Of a stretch of 64,000 bases of DNA, positions 18,212 through 26,883 are shown piece by piece. Location of the stretch: the NCBI RefSeq assembly GCF_003987565.1, contig NZ_NGJY01000002.1, positions 496,001 through 560,000 of the forward strand, read 5' to 3'. The notes under the pieces are model-generated. The model was not told the DNA's origin, ran no database searches, and saw nothing but the letters and a program-made list of their open reading frames with translations. The translations under genes were made by a program, and so were the position numbers. Every line of letters begins with the position of its first letter. Within the stretch, counting starts at the first letter, position 1. This stretch comes from Vagococcus fessus. Lineage in GTDB: Bacteria; Bacillota; Bacilli; Lactobacillales; Vagococcaceae.

Positions 18212-19285
18212 ATGGTAAACACTTTTTCACAGGTCTTTCCAAAGGACCTAACCCCTAAAGTATTTCTCAATAAAGTTTTATCGGGTACAGCCGTTGGTAT
18301 CGTGGTCGGACTAATACCAAACGCTATACTCGGTGAGTTGTTTAAATTTTTAATCACAAAAAATGATATTTTCACAACACCCCTCGTTATTGTACAAGCT
18401 ATTCAATTTACAGTCCCTATTATTGTTGGCGTGCTTATTGCTCTTCAATTCGGTTTAACCGCAATGGAGGCTATCATCACTGGTAGTGCCGCTTTCGCAG
18501 CATCAGGAGCTTATAAAGTCATAGATGGTAAATTTGTATTGGTTGGCATCGGTGATTTAATTAATACAATGCTAACAGCTGCCATTTGTATTGTTATTAT
18601 TTATTTGGTTCACGACAAACTAGGATCTATGACTATTCTTTTATTACCAATAATTGCAGCTGGTGGTGCTGGACTTATTGGTGTCCTTACTTTACCATTT
18701 GTCAGCAAGTTTACAGCAGCAATCGGAACAGCGGTTAACAGTTTTACTGACTTACAACCTGTTATCATGTCTATTTTAATTTCAATATCGTTCGGTATTA
18801 TTATTATTTCACCTGTTTCAACCGTAGCGATTGCTACTGCAATTGGACTTGATGGTTTAGCCTCTGGTGCTGCTAACCTAGGGATTTGCGCATGTGCTAT
18901 GTTGCTGGTTGTCAGTTCTAGAAAAGTTAATAACTCTGGTGTCACATGGGCTGTTGGGCTAGGCGCTATGAAAATGATGATGCCGAACTTTATCAAACAC
19001 CCTATTATCACCATCCCTATCGTTATTGCATCTACTTTAACTGGGATTGCAGGATCATTCCTTAATATTCAAGGGACAGCTGCTTCTGCAGGATTTGGAT
19101 TCTCTGGATTAGTTGGACCCATTAATGCCATGAAATTTATGACAGGCTCTCCAACTATGAACTTGATTATAACGGGTATAGCATTCTTTGTTATCCCACT
19201 AATTTCAGCCTTAATCGCTGATTTCTTATGTACAAAAGTGTTAAAGCTTTATCAACCTGATGTCTTTACTTTTAATAAAAACTAA
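18212..19285 (+). CDS. PTS IIC-like membrane transporter (PF13303-type)
   Basis: This 357-residue polytopic membrane protein has nine or ten hydrophobic segments and resembles the stand-alone PTS_EIIC_2 family, in which the membrane subunit occurs without fused IIA or IIB domains. It has a strong AAAGGAGA ribosome-binding site. It is followed after 23 bases by a D-lactate dehydrogenase gene, and the two probably form an operon behind a Rex-like operator. No phosphorylation domain is encoded nearby, so the substrate is unknown and PTS-dependent transport is uncertain. Confidence 0.75.
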   Translation: MVNTFSQVFPKDLTPKVFLNKVLSGTAVGIVVGLIPNAILGELFKFLITKNDIFTTPLVIVQAIQFTVPIIVGVLIALQFGLTAMEAIITGSAAFAASGAYKVIDGKFVLVGIGDLINTMLTAAICIVIIYLVHDKLGSMTILLLPIIAAGGAGLIGVLTLPFVSKFTAAIGTAVNSFTDLQPVIMSILISISFGIIIISPVSTVAIATAIGLDGLASGAANLGICACAMLLVVSSRKVNNSGVTWAVGLGAMKMMMPNFIKHPIITIPIVIASTLTGIAGSFLNIQGTAASAGFGFSGLVGPINAMKFMTGSPTMNLIITGIAFFVIPLISALIADFLCTKVLKLYQPDVFTFNKN

Positions 19286-19308
19286 TAAAATTCTAGGAGG
19301 AATATAAA

Positions 19309-20301
19309 ATGAAATTACTTATGATGGGCGCTAGAGAAGATGAACGTATTTTTGCTGAAAAATGGGCTAAAGAAAATAAAATAGATCTTGAAATTACCAA
19401 TGACTTTTTAAGTCCTGATACACTTCATCTAGTAGAAGGAAAAGATGGGATTGCTCTTCAACAAACAATGGGATTACCAAAAGAAATGTACCAACAACTT
19501 GCAGACTTAGGGATCAAACAAATCGCAACTCGTTCTGCTGGTTATGACATGTACGATTTAGAAGCAGCAACTGAGGCAGGTTTAATCGTAACAAACGTAC
19601 CTGAGTACTCACCAAATGCTATTGCAGAATTTGCAGTTACTTCCGCTTTAGCAACTGTTCGTCAATTAAATAAAATCCAAGCTAATATGGCTAAACAAGA
19701 TTTCAGATGGGCTAAAGATATGATAAGCCGTGAAATCCGTTCAATGACAGTTGGTATTATTGGAACTGGACGTATCGGACGTATCACTGCTCAAATTTTA
19801 AAAGGATTTGGTGCTGAAATTATTGCATACGACCTTTATCAAAATGATGATGCCAAAGAATTTTTAACATACAAAGATAGTGTTGAAGAGGTAGTAAAGG
19901 AAGCTGATTTGATTTCAATTCACATGCCTGCAACTAAAGACAACTACCATCTGTTTAACGATGACTTATTCAATCTTATGAAAGATGGCTCATTCTTAGT
20001 TAATACAGCACGTGGGATGATCGTTGACACTGCTGCTCTTTTAAGAGCATTAGATAGTGGCAAGTTAGCTGGTGCTGCACTTGATACCTATGAAAATGAA
20101 ATGCCTTATGTTACTAAAGATTTCACTGACAAAGAAATTGAAGATGAAATCTTTAAAGAACTTGTCAATCGTGAAGATGTTATCTTTACACCACATATTG
20201 CATTCTACACTGATACAGCGGTTGAAAACTTAGTTGCTGGTGGTTTAAATGCAGTTTACGATGTTGTCACAACTGATGACAGCCAAAATAGAGTTAATTA
20301 A
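19309..20301 (+). CDS. ldhD: D-lactate dehydrogenase (D-2-hydroxyacid dehydrogenase family)
   Basis: This 330-residue NAD-dependent enzyme reduces pyruvate (or related 2-oxoacids) to the D-hydroxyacid. It has the Rossmann motif GTGRIG (152-157), the substrate-binding arginine Arg235 in NTARGMIVD, the acidic residue in DTYENE (near 262-264) and the catalytic His296 in FTPHIAFY. Length and motifs fit fermentative D-LDH of lactobacilli, although D-2-hydroxyisocaproate dehydrogenase is close. The upstream transporter gene and Rex-like box suggest expression under reducing conditions. Confidence 0.88.
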   Translation: MKLLMMGAREDERIFAEKWAKENKIDLEITNDFLSPDTLHLVEGKDGIALQQTMGLPKEMYQQLADLGIKQIATRSAGYDMYDLEAATEAGLIVTNVPEYSPNAIAEFAVTSALATVRQLNKIQANMAKQDFRWAKDMISREIRSMTVGIIGTGRIGRITAQILKGFGAEIIAYDLYQNDDAKEFLTYKDSVEEVVKEADLISIHMPATKDNYHLFNDDLFNLMKDGSFLVNTARGMIVDTAALLRALDSGKLAGAALDTYENEMPYVTKDFTDKEIEDEIFKELVNREDVIFTPHIAFYTDTAVENLVAGGLNAVYDVVTTDDSQNRVN

Positions 20302-20336
20302 AAAAGGCGCTAATCTTAATGATTAGCGCCTTTTAT
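20301..20336. terminator. strong bidirectional terminator
   Basis: GGCGCTAATC / GATTAGCGCC (20306-20330) with a five-base loop, flanked by A- and T-runs, separates the convergent ldhD and adhesin genes. Confidence 0.92.
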
Positions 20337-20338
20337 TT

Positions 20339-23300
20339 CTATTTAAATCGTCTCACTTGGATAAATGCTAAACCAATTAATAATACGCTACCTATAAGCG
20401 TTAGATAACTTGAGTTAACTTCACTTGTTTGTGGCAAAATATTATGGTTAGGCGTATTTGGAACTTTAGGTTTCCCTGGTTCTGTTGGTTGACCTGGTTT
20501 TCCTGGAGTCGTTGGTTTTTCCGGATCAACTGGATACTCAGGTTTTGTTGGTTTTTCTGGCAACTTAGTATTCAATACGTCAACTGTTGCCACATTATTT
20601 TCTTCACCTTCAACTACAGTCACTTGAATCGGTTTTGAGTCTAATTTATAACCCTCTGGTGCTTTGGTTTCTACTAATGTGTACTCTCCAAAATCTAACG
20701 GTACGGTTGTCACACCATGACCGTCTTCACCAGTAACAATATGATCTATAACGTTTCCTTCAGCATCCTTAACATCAAATTCCGCACCTGCTAATAATTT
20801 CTCTTTATCAAGCGAGTCATGTTTAATCACTTCGATTGTTCCTTTTCCAGGAAGCATCGGAATAATTGGTTCGCCTGGTAATTTACGATTATCAACATCA
20901 ACTGTAATCACATTACTTTCCTTACCTTCGACTACACTTACTGGAATTGGTGTTGTATCTAATTCATAGCCTTCTGGTGCTTCTGTTTCAACTAATGTAT
21001 ACTCTCCAAAATCTAAAGGAGTCGTTGATACTGCACGGCCTGTCGCGTCAGTTGTAATATGCTCGATAAAATTACCTTCGCTATCCATGATATCAAATCC
21101 TGCACCTGCTAATAATACCTCTTTATCAAGCGAATCATGTTTAATCACTTCGATTGTTCCTTTTCCTGGTAAGGTTGGTATAATCGGTTCGCCTGGTAGT
21201 TGTCGATTGTCAACATCTACTGTTACCACGTTTGTTTCTTCACCTTCAAACACACTTACTTCAATTGGTGTTGAGTCTAATTCGTATCCCTCTGGTGCTT
21301 TGGTTTCAACTAATGTATACTCTCCAAAATCAAGCGGCACACTTGTCAGACCATGACCGTCTTCACCAGTGATAATATGATCTATAATTTTTCCGTCAGC
21401 ATCCTTAACATCAAATTCTGCACCTGCTAATAATTTCTCTTTATCTAATAAATCATGTTTGATGACTTCGATTGTTCCTTTTCCTGGAAGCGTCGGAATA
21501 ATCGGTTCACCTGGTAATTGTCTATTGTCTACATCAACTGTAATCACATTGCTTTCTTTACCTTCAACTACACTTACTGGAATGGGTGTTGAGTCTAATT
21601 CATAGCCTTCTGGTGCTGTGGTTTCGACTAATGTATACTCTCCAAAATCAAGCGGCACAGTTGTCAGACCATGACCATTTTTTCCCACGATGATATGGTC
21701 AACTACTTCTCCAGTTGCATCAAAGACATCAAATTCTGCACCTGCTAATAATTTCTCTTTATCTAATAAATCATGTTTGATGACTTCGATTGACCCTTTT
21801 CCTGGAAGCGTCGGAATAATCGGTTCACCTGGTAGTTGTCGATTGTCAACATCTACTGTTACCACGTTTGTTTCTTCACCTTCAAACACACTTACTTCAA
21901 TTGGTGTTGTATCCAATTCATATCCCTCTGGTGCTTTGGTTTCAACTAATGTATACTCTCCAAAATCTAATGGTACAGTTGTCACACCATAGCCATCTTC
22001 ATCAGTAACAATATGATCTACAACTTGTCCTGCAGCATCCTTAACATCAAATTCTGCACCTGCTAATAATTTCTTCTTATCAAGTGAATCGTGTTTAATA
22101 ACTTCGATTGACCCTTTTACTGGTTCCGGTCTCTTATTACCAATGTAAATAACAATTGTTGCTGTTTCAGTTCCTTCAACCTTCACGTAATGCGGTGTTT
22201 CATCAATTTCATATCCTTCTGGTGCCTTTGTTTCAATTAATTTGTACTCTCCAACAAGCATTCTTTTTTCTGTAAGGCCGTGACCATTCTCTCCTACAAT
22301 TACATGATCAACTAGATTTCCCTGACTATCATAGACATCAAATTCTGCACCTGCTAATAAAAGAGAGTCATCATCTTCATCATGTTTGATAACTTCGATT
22401 TTACCTGCATCTTCCCCAATACCTGAGCCACCACCACTTAAGACAACTTCTTTATAAGCATCTTCAGTTACTGGGTTACCATTTTCATTGGCTTTTAAAT
22501 TAACATCATTTCTAAATAATGTTGTTTTTCCGTTTTGTAAATACTCAATGCCTTCTTTTAAAGTACTTGTATAAAGAACTTGAACTGGACGCTTTAATTC
22601 CCCATTAAATGTCATCACAAATGATCCCGTACTTTGATCAACTGATAAATTATACACATCTGCAGGGACTTCTTCTTGATCTGTTCCACCATCTTTATAA
22701 GTTAATCTAAATGATCCTTCATCAATTGAATGATACTCAGGATTAGTAAAACCATCTGTCACTACTGTATCCGTTAGAGTTCTTGATGCTGGATTAATTA
22801 ACAAATTCCACATAATTTGGTGGTAATGCCCTTGTTCGTCTGGTTCTCCAATCACCCAACCATTTTTAGCAATAAAACTCGCTCTGTTTGGGTCTGGTCG
22901 ATCACCATGAACTGCGAAAGAAATCTCTCCACATTTATTATTAGGGTGCTCTTTAAAATAACCATTCCATGTAATCGTTCCTGTAGCTTCACCTTTTTTC
23001 CCACTAAAATGACCTACAATATTCCCTAAACCATCTAGAATATCAAATTCTGTGTCTGTATCTAAAACACTATTTGGTGGTAATGTTACAGTAGTCGTAT
23101 CTCCCTTTTCAATATCTACATTATCATCAATACACCATTTATAATTAATTCCGACTGGATTTCCTTCATGCCACGCATTCGGATCATCTGTTGGTAGTGC
23201 TTCACCATTATTACCGGTTGCATTTCCACCATGAAACCCTTGTATATCAACATTTTTAAATGTTGTTCCTCCCATATCGTCCACTTGAGTCGCTAAACTT

Positions 23301-23359
23301 GCTAATGGTGATATTACTGAGATTATCATCACCATCAATACTGTCATAAATTTTCTCAT
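20339..23359 (-). CDS. CnaB-repeat collagen-adhesin-like surface protein (LPQTS anchor)
   Basis: This 1006-residue wall protein has a signal peptide (1-24) and an N-terminal adhesin region of about 300 residues resembling collagen-binding/MSCRAMM domains. Six tandem CnaB/SpaA-type modules of about 100 residues follow, each with an IEVIKHD-type lysine strand and the ETKAPEGY-type glutamate motif, consistent with internal isopeptide bonds. A Pro/Lys-rich wall-spanning region and a sorting signal (LPQTSE, hydrophobic segment, RRFK tail) end the protein. The fifth residue of the motif is Ser instead of Gly. A single-gene unit is suggested by terminators on both sides. Ligand specificity is unknown. 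Confidence 0.88.
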   Translation of the reverse strand: MRKFMTVLMVMIISVISPLASLATQVDDMGGTTFKNVDIQGFHGGNATGNNGEALPTDDPNAWHEGNPVGINYKWCIDDNVDIEKGDTTTVTLPPNSVLDTDTEFDILDGLGNIVGHFSGKKGEATGTITWNGYFKEHPNNKCGEISFAVHGDRPDPNRASFIAKNGWVIGEPDEQGHYHQIMWNLLINPASRTLTDTVVTDGFTNPEYHSIDEGSFRLTYKDGGTDQEEVPADVYNLSVDQSTGSFVMTFNGELKRPVQVLYTSTLKEGIEYLQNGKTTLFRNDVNLKANENGNPVTEDAYKEVVLSGGGSGIGEDAGKIEVIKHDEDDDSLLLAGAEFDVYDSQGNLVDHVIVGENGHGLTEKRMLVGEYKLIETKAPEGYEIDETPHYVKVEGTETATIVIYIGNKRPEPVKGSIEVIKHDSLDKKKLLAGAEFDVKDAAGQVVDHIVTDEDGYGVTTVPLDFGEYTLVETKAPEGYELDTTPIEVSVFEGEETNVVTVDVDNRQLPGEPIIPTLPGKGSIEVIKHDLLDKEKLLAGAEFDVFDATGEVVDHIIVGKNGHGLTTVPLDFGEYTLVETTAPEGYELDSTPIPVSVVEGKESNVITVDVDNRQLPGEPIIPTLPGKGTIEVIKHDLLDKEKLLAGAEFDVKDADGKIIDHIITGEDGHGLTSVPLDFGEYTLVETKAPEGYELDSTPIEVSVFEGEETNVVTVDVDNRQLPGEPIIPTLPGKGTIEVIKHDSLDKEVLLAGAGFDIMDSEGNFIEHITTDATGRAVSTTPLDFGEYTLVETEAPEGYELDTTPIPVSVVEGKESNVITVDVDNRKLPGEPIIPMLPGKGTIEVIKHDSLDKEKLLAGAEFDVKDAEGNVIDHIVTGEDGHGVTTVPLDFGEYTLVETKAPEGYKLDSKPIQVTVVEGEENNVATVDVLNTKLPEKPTKPEYPVDPEKPTTPGKPGQPTEPGKPKVPNTPNHNILPQTSEVNSSYLTLIGSVLLIGLAFIQVRRFK
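20580..22420 (-). repeat. six tandem CnaB-encoding repeats of about 300 bp
   Basis: The adhesin gene contains six in-frame modules. The inner ones are nearly identical at the DNA level: blocks encoding the PGEPIIP linker and the EVIKHD and PEGYEL segments recur almost unchanged. Such arrays can expand or contract by recombination, and short-read assemblies may miscount them. Confidence 0.85.
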
Positions 23360-23603
23360 AAAAAATCCCCTTCTTCCTTAAATATAACTATCTAATATAA
23401 ATTATTTGAATTTTCTCTTATCAACATTTTTTGCTTATAAGGATCCTAATATAAACACTATTATATAGTATTTATCCTGCAGTTTTGTATTTATTTTTCA
23501 GAAAAATAGTAATTTTTTTACAAAAAGATAGATTTTTCTAGAAAATAGGTTATTAGATTACAACACCTTCACTCATATATTAGCTTGAAAAAAGCAAAAT
23601 AAA

Positions 23604-23626
23604 AAACGCTGATTTCTCAGCGTTTT
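23604..23626 (-). terminator. terminator, copy 1 of a three-copy hairpin
   Basis: AACGCTGATTTCTCAGCGTT (23605-23624) forms an 8-bp stem with a four-base loop, preceded on the plus strand by an A-run. It follows the lipoprotein gene on the minus strand. Near-identical hairpins occur at 32054-32073 and 41157-41176. Confidence 0.85.
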
Positions 23627-23629
23627 ACG

Positions 23630-24439
23630 TTACATATCTTCTAAATCGCGTAATTTTTCCCCACCTAGGTTACTGTATCTTGAAATCTGACCTTCTTGCG
23701 TTACGATAAAATACCCTTTTGCGTTTGGATTTTTAGGGCTAGTTGGATAGAAGTGGACTTTAAATTCACCTATCTCAGTTAACTCAACCGGGGCAAAATC
23801 TATATCCCAGTTAGCCTTTTCCGCTACACGTCGTCTAAGGTAATCCGTAACAGTTGCTTCCGTTATCACAGTCGCTTCTTCTTTTACATCACTACTTTCA
23901 GTCGTTTTATGACTACTATAGGCGCCTTTCATTAATTTATCAAAAGCTTCAGCCATCAATTTTTGTTGCTCTTCTTCCGTCAATAACCCTTCATTTAAAG
24001 CATTTCCATAATAATCATGTATTCCCCATTTAATTGGGTTATATTCTTCAGGTGTCAACCCCGCCTCTTCAGGAATTGGATTTGAACCACGTTGTTCTGG
24101 AGGCATAGGGTTCCCTTTTATCGTGAACTCATTGTAGGCCGCTATATATTTTTGATAATCATCTGTCGAATAAAGCTCCTCTCGAGTAATAGCTTTTGTC
24201 ATTTCCTCTGATGTTTCCGTTGTCATTTCAGTTTCTTTGGCACTTTCTTTGGTTTCTTCCGTACCTTTCGTACGGCTTGTCGCCTCTTTTTCGACTGAAC
24301 TAGTTTCTAATCTTACTTCTCTCTTACTCTCTATACTTGCACTTGAAACCTCAGTTTTCTTATCTTTTTGAATAATCCCACAGCCTGTTAACAGTACTGC
24401 TGTTACTATCATTCCCTTGATTAGTTGTTTAGCCTTCAT
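23630..24439 (-). CDS. lipoprotein with Ser/Thr/Glu-rich linker
   Basis: From the ATG at 24439, which follows GGAGGAG at good spacing, the protein is 269 residues; an upstream ATG at 24481 lacks a ribosome-binding site. It has a lipobox LLTGC, a low-complexity Ser/Thr/Glu region of about 60 residues and a C-terminal globular part ending in FIVTQEGQISRYSNLGGEKL. The family is not recognised. A decayed copy of its last 30 codons together with its terminator is present near 32054-32185, so this gene or its relative once also lay there. Confidence 0.75.
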   Translation of the reverse strand: MKAKQLIKGMIVTAVLLTGCGIIQKDKKTEVSSASIESKREVRLETSSVEKEATSRTKGTEETKESAKETEMTTETSEEMTKAITREELYSTDDYQKYIAAYNEFTIKGNPMPPEQRGSNPIPEEAGLTPEEYNPIKWGIHDYYGNALNEGLLTEEEQQKLMAEAFDKLMKGAYSSHKTTESSDVKEEATVITEATVTDYLRRRVAEKANWDIDFAPVELTEIGEFKVHFYPTSPKNPNAKGYFIVTQEGQISRYSNLGGEKLRDLEDM

Positions 24440-24839
24440 ATCTCGACTCCTCCATATCTTTAAATTCGATAAAACAAACAAATAAATACCTAACGTTTAT
24501 TAAATCAACTAATTACAGAATAACATAACATTATATACTGTAATATACTTTATTTAGTTTAAAGTTTGCTATCAAATTTCTTAAAGAACTAAAAAATGAT
24601 GACCAATAAGCTAGTCATCTTTTTATCCATCTATTACTTATTAATAAGCCATATGCCTCTCCCTTATAACCCATCCACATTTTTCATTTAAAAGTCTATC
24701 TCTAATATTATTTCCGTCTGATCCTGTGTGACCTTTTACCATACACTACTTCACCGTATTAGACAGCATAAAATTCTGGCTGCTTTTATTAATCATTTTG
24801 ACATCACTTCTCAACAGGTAGATACTATAATCGGACTTA
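24440..24839. other. intergenic region with possible gene remnants
   Basis: No intact gene is seen. A hairpin GATGAC / GTCATC with a T-run lies near 24597-24624. On the minus strand, short open stretches (for example one ending GWVIRERHMAY near 24643-24740) suggest that the region contains decayed coding sequence, perhaps once continuous with the truncated secreted protein upstream. Confidence 0.35.
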
Positions 24840-24921
24840 CAATTTTTTTCAAAACTAGGCTTTCTGAAGAAGCTCTATCTCCTTTAGTTCACCATCTCGC
24901 TTGATAATTAGAACCATCATG
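24840..24921 (-). pseudogene. decayed 3' end of the carbohydrate-binding protein gene
   Basis: Beyond the TAG stop of the neighbouring gene the same frame continues to encode the rest of a second CBM5/12-like module: HDGSNYQARW, then a TGA where the family has a second Trp, then TKGDRASSESL and LKKI. Two stops in an otherwise recognisable domain show that the 3' part of the gene has been inactivated. Confidence 0.7.
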
Positions 24922-26268
24922 CTAAACTTTAGAACCACTAGTATATGCTTTTACAGGACTCCATTTAACAACATCATCGCCATTCACTAATTCCCACGCA
25001 TCGCTGTCAATCGGATTTTCTCCTGTTACCCACCATTTAGCAATGTATTCCTTACTTTCATATATTACCTTATCACCTTTATTATATGTTTTTGATTCTT
25101 CCCAAGTTGTTTTTGTCCCTATTGTTAAGGTATCTGTAACAGACACGGAGTCTTTAAGATGCCCGATAAAAGATTCACCATCACGTTCTATTGTGTCTGT
25201 TGCCTTAACTGATAAGTTATTTATTGGTTCCAGATCTTTCATCTGGAAGCGATAATGACGACTTTGACCTGACCACAATACTGTTGGGTGATAATCATTA
25301 TTAACTCCCATGACAACTAACCCCTCTGGTTTTAGCTCAATGTGCGAATCAGATACTGGCTTGTATTTTTTCCAACTATCTCCTACCATCACACCACCTG
25401 TCACCCTTGTTTCAAACGTATTTGGAACGTACTCCGCAACACCTACTCCTTTATCTCCCCAATCGAAATCATGATTACTGAATGTAAAGCCTTCTTCAGT
25501 TTGTCTTATACCACTGAAGTTGAACTTATTTTCATATTCAAATATATCTCCTACTTTTATTTCTTCACCTGGCGATGACAAATTCTTAAATTTATTTTTT
25601 GAAGTATTTGGTTTCAATAATGATTTAAACTTTTCGATAGTCAAATCTTCTGTCACAGTAACTGAGTCTTCATAAAAATCAGGGTACAGCTCCTTATCTC
25701 TCGTGATTTTATCTGTTATATTAACTACTAAATTTTCAACAGGTTTTAATAATTTAATACGGTAACGATAGTGACGAGTTTGAGAACCATAGATATCCCC
25801 TGTATTTTTTATTTTTATCCCCGTATCAGTCATAGTTACATGATCATCCGATAAGGGTTTATATTTTTTCCATCCAGAACCAATTTGAATCCCACCTTCC
25901 GTTCTTGCTTCTAATGAACCTGGTAAAAAAAACATACTTCCTTTGGCTTGGCTCCCAAAATCAAATTCATGTTCGCTATGGGTAAAGTCATCATCACTAA
26001 TTCCTTCTAAATTATAATCTAATTTAAAACTACTTTCGAACTCAATTACATCCCCTACACGTAATTCCTTACCTGGATTGGTTAAGTTAGTGACCCTTGT
26101 CTTACTCTTATTTGGAATCATGATCGATGGCACTTTCTTGCTATTTTCACTAATGGTCACCCCTTCATCACGTGAGGCAAAAACCTCTGTAGTTAGCATC
26201 ATACTCCCCATTAAACTTACACTAATAAAAATTGCTGATAAATCCCCATATTTTTCATTCGTTATCAT
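24922..26268 (-). CDS. secreted protein with two repeats and a CBM5/12 chitin-binding-like module, truncated
   Basis: This 448-residue protein has a hydrophobic N-terminal signal-like segment. Two related modules of about 170 residues follow (residues about 55-220 and 225-390), each with an (F/S)xHxFD(F/W)G core and a RHYR(Y/F) segment near its end. A chitinase-type CBM5/12 module then follows (YNKGDKVIYESKEYIAKWW near 395-413, then GENP). A second CBM begins but is cut by TAG after SGSKV. No wall anchor is visible. The repeated modules are not assigned to a family I know. A role in polysaccharide binding is suggested only by the CBM. Confidence 0.65.
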   Translation of the reverse strand: MITNEKYGDLSAIFISVSLMGSMMLTTEVFASRDEGVTISENSKKVPSIMIPNKSKTRVTNLTNPGKELRVGDVIEFESSFKLDYNLEGISDDDFTHSEHEFDFGSQAKGSMFFLPGSLEARTEGGIQIGSGWKKYKPLSDDHVTMTDTGIKIKNTGDIYGSQTRHYRYRIKLLKPVENLVVNITDKITRDKELYPDFYEDSVTVTEDLTIEKFKSLLKPNTSKNKFKNLSSPGEEIKVGDIFEYENKFNFSGIRQTEEGFTFSNHDFDWGDKGVGVAEYVPNTFETRVTGGVMVGDSWKKYKPVSDSHIELKPEGLVVMGVNNDYHPTVLWSGQSRHYRFQMKDLEPINNLSVKATDTIERDGESFIGHLKDSVSVTDTLTIGTKTTWEESKTYNKGDKVIYESKEYIAKWWVTGENPIDSDAWELVNGDDVVKWSPVKAYTSGSKV

Positions 26269-26490
26269 CCTTTTCCGTAATATTTAGATTTCTAAATTAT
26301 TATAATCAAAATTTTAAACTAGTTTGTATCAAGAAAACTACCGAGCTACTCACTTTCAAGCTCCGAAAATAGTTTAATGCTAAAATATCTTAGGGTAGAA
26401 TTCATAGATCACTCAGACCTTTGAATCTATAAGTATTTCCAATCAAAAATAATTGCCCGACCGATGAATACTTCCCTACTAATTTTTATA
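26269..26490. other. intergenic region, no gene seen
   Basis: This AT-rich stretch lies between the start of the CBM protein gene and the terminator of the HNH operon. It should contain the promoter of the CBM gene. No other feature is evident. Confidence 0.4.
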
Positions 26491-26526
26491 ATAAAAAAAG
26501 ACAACTAACACTTAGTGTTAGTTATC
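26491..26526 (-). terminator. terminator of the HNH/membrane-protein operon
   Basis: GACAACTAACAC / GTGTTAGTTATC (26500-26511 and 26515-26526) with a three-base loop is followed on the minus strand by TTTTTTT. It ends the transcript of the genes at 26605-29399. Confidence 0.85.
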
Positions 26527-26604
26527 TCGTAATTAGAATATATATTTCAAAATAAAGTTAATACTATAATATTTAAGATTGATCATCTTGCTCCGTTATA
26601 GTAT

Positions 26605-26871
26605 TTAAGGCGAAACTACTGTTGCAAAGTCCGTGCCTGTTGGTCTTATTTGTACATCAATTCTACCATCAGTATACACTCTAAAAGCTTTCATACCAAA
26701 CCCACTTTTTTCAATGGGTGCTGGATCGTTTGTCTTAAAGTCAATTGCATAATACTCTCCTGTTTCATCAGAAATTAGCTCACCACCACCTAATTGTTCG
26801 ATAATTTCTAGTGTGACATCAGCATTATTTTTAGGCCATTGATCCTTAGCAGCTAATACTCGTTCAATCAA
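26605..26871 (-). CDS. small protein of unknown function, possibly 5'-truncated
   Basis: The open frame encodes 88 residues but can start only at a TTG with no ribosome-binding site, and an in-frame TAA lies two codons upstream. The sequence begins inside what looks like a globular domain (IERVLAAKDQWPKNNADVT), so this may be a remnant or the C-terminal domain of a larger protein. It follows the Gly/Ala-rich protein gene after 12 bases. I do not recognise the family; an immunity-like role is possible from position but unsupported. Confidence 0.45.
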   Translation of the reverse strand: MIERVLAAKDQWPKNNADVTLEIIEQLGGGELISDETGEYYAIDFKTNDPAPIEKSGFGMKAFRVYTDGRIDVQIRPTGTDFATVVSP

Positions 26872-26883
26872 ATTTTAAGTTAA

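Noticed and set aside
21087-21992. Plus-strand open frames opposite the CnaB adhesin
   Set aside because: They are repeated shadows of the minus-strand repeats, without ribosome-binding sites.
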